Source of the DNA: Nitrospirota bacterium
GTDB taxonomy: Bacteria; Nitrospirota; 9FT-COMBO-42-15; HDB-SIOI813
Length of the DNA stretch: 6,323 nt
Assembly (NCBI GenBank): GCA_016234155.1
Contig: JACRGZ010000073.1
Location: 1 to 6,323 of the forward strand
Direction of reading: 5' to 3'
In this document: positions 5,457 to 6,323 of the stretch, in pieces
How the letters are laid out: each line of letters opens with the position of its first letter
Position numbering within the stretch: the stretch's first letter is position 1
Position numbers and translations under genes: made by a program
The notes under the pieces: generated by a model
Seen by the model: the letters and a program-made list of their open reading frames with translations, nothing else
Database searches by the model: none
Told to the model about the DNA's origin: nothing

Positions 5457-5482
5457 AAGCCCGTTTAACTGCCCTTGGGCTT
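5457..5482 (-). promoter_or_regulatory. Leader hairpin before the VapB-like gene
   Basis: AAGCCC (5457-5462) and GGGCTT (5477-5482) form a 6-bp inverted repeat with a 14-base loop, located between the 14-codon leader frame and the antitoxin Shine-Dalgarno site. It could pause or attenuate transcription. It has no U-run, so it is not a standard terminator. Confidence 0.25.
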
Positions 5483-5498
5483 CAGCAGGAGATAGATA

Positions 5499-5543
5499 TC
5501 AAACAATAATGAGGTCTTCTCTGCGGTTTATCGCTCTGGTCAT
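5499..5543 (-). CDS. Possible 14-codon leader peptide of the VapBC operon
   Basis: ATG 5543 is preceded at 5 bases by GGGAGGG (5549-5555) and lies downstream of a TATAAT -10. It reads MTRAINRREDLIIV and stops at TGA (5499-5501). The initiation signals are better than chance, but 14 codons cannot be shown to be coding. It may be a leader peptide or the start of a decayed gene: a one-base shift at the stop would continue as FDIYLLLKPKGS. It is not a known attenuation peptide. Confidence 0.3.
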   Translation of the reverse strand: MTRAINRREDLIIV

Positions 5544-5565
5544 GCCGTCCCTCCCTTTTGTTTAA

Positions 5566-5769
5566 GGATATTATATCAGATTTAACGAATTTTATAAGAC
5601 CTTTTTAAGGGCACGAATTGTCTGCAGCACAAAGGATGACGAAAGAGCCTACCTACATCACGGCCATGTCAAAGTTACCAAGACGATCATAAGTAAGCGG
5701 ACCTTGCTCCGTAATCAGGATGTCGCCAAGATAGTTGAGACGATGCTCGACCGGCGCAGAGGCGGGTGA
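5566..5769 (+). pseudogene. Possible remnant of an unidentified gene
   Basis: A plus-strand frame is open from 5566 to TGA 5767-5769 and lacks a start codon with a ribosome site. The last ~35 residues look protein-like (HHGHVKVTKTIISKRTLLR, then DVAKIVETMLDRRRGG) with G/C-biased third positions, matching the GC-rich stretch to the right. It converges on the RelE/ParE-like gene, whose stop is 7 bp away. It may be the 3' end of a gene cut by the AT-rich TA region. The minus strand here is also open after the toxin stop, so the coding strand is uncertain. Confidence 0.25.
5570..5575 (-). promoter_or_regulatory. -10 element of the VapBC operon
   Basis: TATAAT on the minus strand (5570-5575) is a perfect -10 consensus about 150 bases upstream of the antitoxin gene. 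The matching -35 is weak (CTTATA at 17 bases). It is the best promoter candidate for the operon and implies a leader of roughly 140 nucleotides. Confidence 0.5.
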
Positions 5770-5775
5770 TCGGGA

Positions 5776-6147
5776 CTACCAGAATCGCCGCAGGTCGAAG
5801 GAGAGCTGACGGTGGTGTTTGATGGACAGAAAGATCACCTGACGGTCTCTGTGCAAATAAAGTATCAGATAGTCGTCCACGATAAACTCGCGAAGCTCGT
5901 TCCCTTTTTTCAGAAAGGTTTTCAACTTTTGCGATAGAGATCGGGCTTCTTCCGACCGGATCGGATGCTGGAGAAAGAGTCGGCCGGACTGGGAATATCG
6001 GCAAAGCATCGGTATGATGTCATCGAACAGACGGTCGAGGAGGCGTTCAAATGCCGCGTGTCCCTCCGGTTCCAGAAAGAGCCGGAGTGCATCAAGGTTG
6101 AGGCTGAAATTCTCGGTGAAGACCGTCGCGCGCCATCTACCGGCCAT
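5776..6147 (-). CDS. RelE/ParE-family toxin
   Basis: This 123-residue protein has a C-terminal half typical of RelE/ParE-fold toxins: ELREFIVDDYLILYLHRD (84-101) then VIFLSIKHHRQLSFDL (104-119), the beta-sheet core with basic and His residues. The N-terminal half is helical (residues 17-50), longer than in minimal RelE, which matches a ~120-residue subgroup. Its start overlaps the upstream antitoxin stop by 11 bp. Members either cleave mRNA at the ribosome or inhibit gyrase; the sequence does not decide which. Its GC content is higher than that of the neighbouring modules. The assignment to the superfamily is good, to a subgroup weak. Confidence 0.8.
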   Translation of the reverse strand: MAGRWRATVFTENFSLNLDALRLFLEPEGHAAFERLLDRLFDDIIPMLCRYSQSGRLFLQHPIRSEEARSLSQKLKTFLKKGNELREFIVDDYLILYLHRDRQVIFLSIKHHRQLSFDLRRFW

Positions 6148-6323
6148 AGCGGGCTTTTAACTCTTTCAAGGAAAGGGTTTTCCCGGCAGCGACATTTTCC
6201 ATCCCGCGGACCGCTTCCTCAAGAAGCGTGAGATGGACGTGCTCCCGCTCCAGGCGGTGGTAGTGATCCAGCCGGTCGGCGTCGATCAAGGCGGCGCAGC
6301 TCTCGCCGTTCTTGGTGATGATC
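6137..6323 (-). CDS. Phd/YefM-like antitoxin (partial, start outside the window)
   Basis: The minus strand is open from the right edge (first whole codon at 6322) to TAG 6137-6139, giving 61 C-terminal residues. They begin IITKNGESCAALIDADRLDHY, the end of the Phd/YefM DNA-binding fold (the family pattern is ITKxGxPxAVLVxxxxY), followed by a charged helix (RLEREHVHLTLLEEAVRGM) and the tail KTLSLKELKARYGR, probably the toxin-binding part. The gene overlaps the RelE/ParE-like toxin start, as expected for a coupled antitoxin-first pair. The N-terminus is cut by the window edge. Confidence 0.8.
   Translation of the reverse strand, partial: IITKNGESCAALIDADRLDHYHRLEREHVHLTLLEEAVRGMENVAAGKTLSLKELKARYGR

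Larger units (their letters stand above)
5420..5775. other. Leader and junction region
   Basis: This 356-bp gap holds the VapBC leader (hairpin, 14-codon frame, -10) in its AT-rich left part. At about 5600 it passes into the GC-richer right part with the doubtful plus-strand remnant. I see no tRNA, integrase site or other RNA gene. Confidence 0.5.

Noticed and set aside
5965..6231. Plus-strand frame of 88 codons at the right end
   Set aside because: It is antisense to the RelE/ParE-like and Phd-like genes, whose motifs and overlap are convincing.
5776..6323. Restriction or phage-defence gene at the right edge
   Set aside because: The two frames there match a RelE/ParE toxin and Phd/YefM antitoxin; nothing suggests a nuclease or methylase.

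Overview
The window looks like an accessory segment of a bacterial chromosome, probably from an environmental or metagenome-assembled genome. Shine-Dalgarno sites are strong (AAGGAGG), the GC content is intermediate, there is a Thr-rich secreted lipoprotein, and CCCC/GGGG-rich miniature repeats lie between genes. These traits would fit Nitrospirota or Desulfobacterota-like lineages. That placement is a guess; no phylogenetic marker is present.

Layout: (1) 1-81 is the 3' tail of an upstream gene, followed by a REP-like repeat at about 105-190. (2) 259-2031 encodes a 590-residue secreted lipoprotein, closed by a 16-bp-stem hairpin with a GAAA loop. (3) From 2248 to the right edge, almost every gene belongs to a toxin-antitoxin (TA) module. 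The first is a plus-strand MNT nucleotidyltransferase (2248-2577) overlapping a truncated HEPN gene (2570-2710). The rest are minus-strand pairs: a toxin-first PIN / RHH-UPF0175-like pair (2712-3508), a DUF433 / DUF5615 pair (3883-4493), a classical VapB-like / VapC pair (4764-5419), and a Phd/YefM-like / RelE-ParE-like pair (5776 to the edge). (4) Gaps between modules hold gene debris (3564-3768; 5566-5769), a 35-bp direct repeat flanking the DUF433/DUF5615 cassette, a terminator, and a 124-bp element with 14-bp terminal inverted repeats.

The modules are not expected to form one pathway. Each pair is self-contained: four have overlapping or touching genes, and candidate promoters were found for three of the minus-strand pairs. 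Three toxins come from three different branches of the PIN nuclease superfamily, one is RelE/ParE-like, and the MNT/HEPN module has lost most of its HEPN toxin. This is best read as a TA accretion zone where cassettes have been inserted beside one another, leaving broken neighbours. The last ~700 bp are clearly richer in GC than 2200-5550, as is the 3' third of the lipoprotein gene, suggesting separate origins. No convincing new multi-gene system was found. The most unusual items are the toxin-first operon with a nearly leaderless toxin start, the repeat-flanked DUF433/DUF5615 cassette, and the leader of the VapBC operon.
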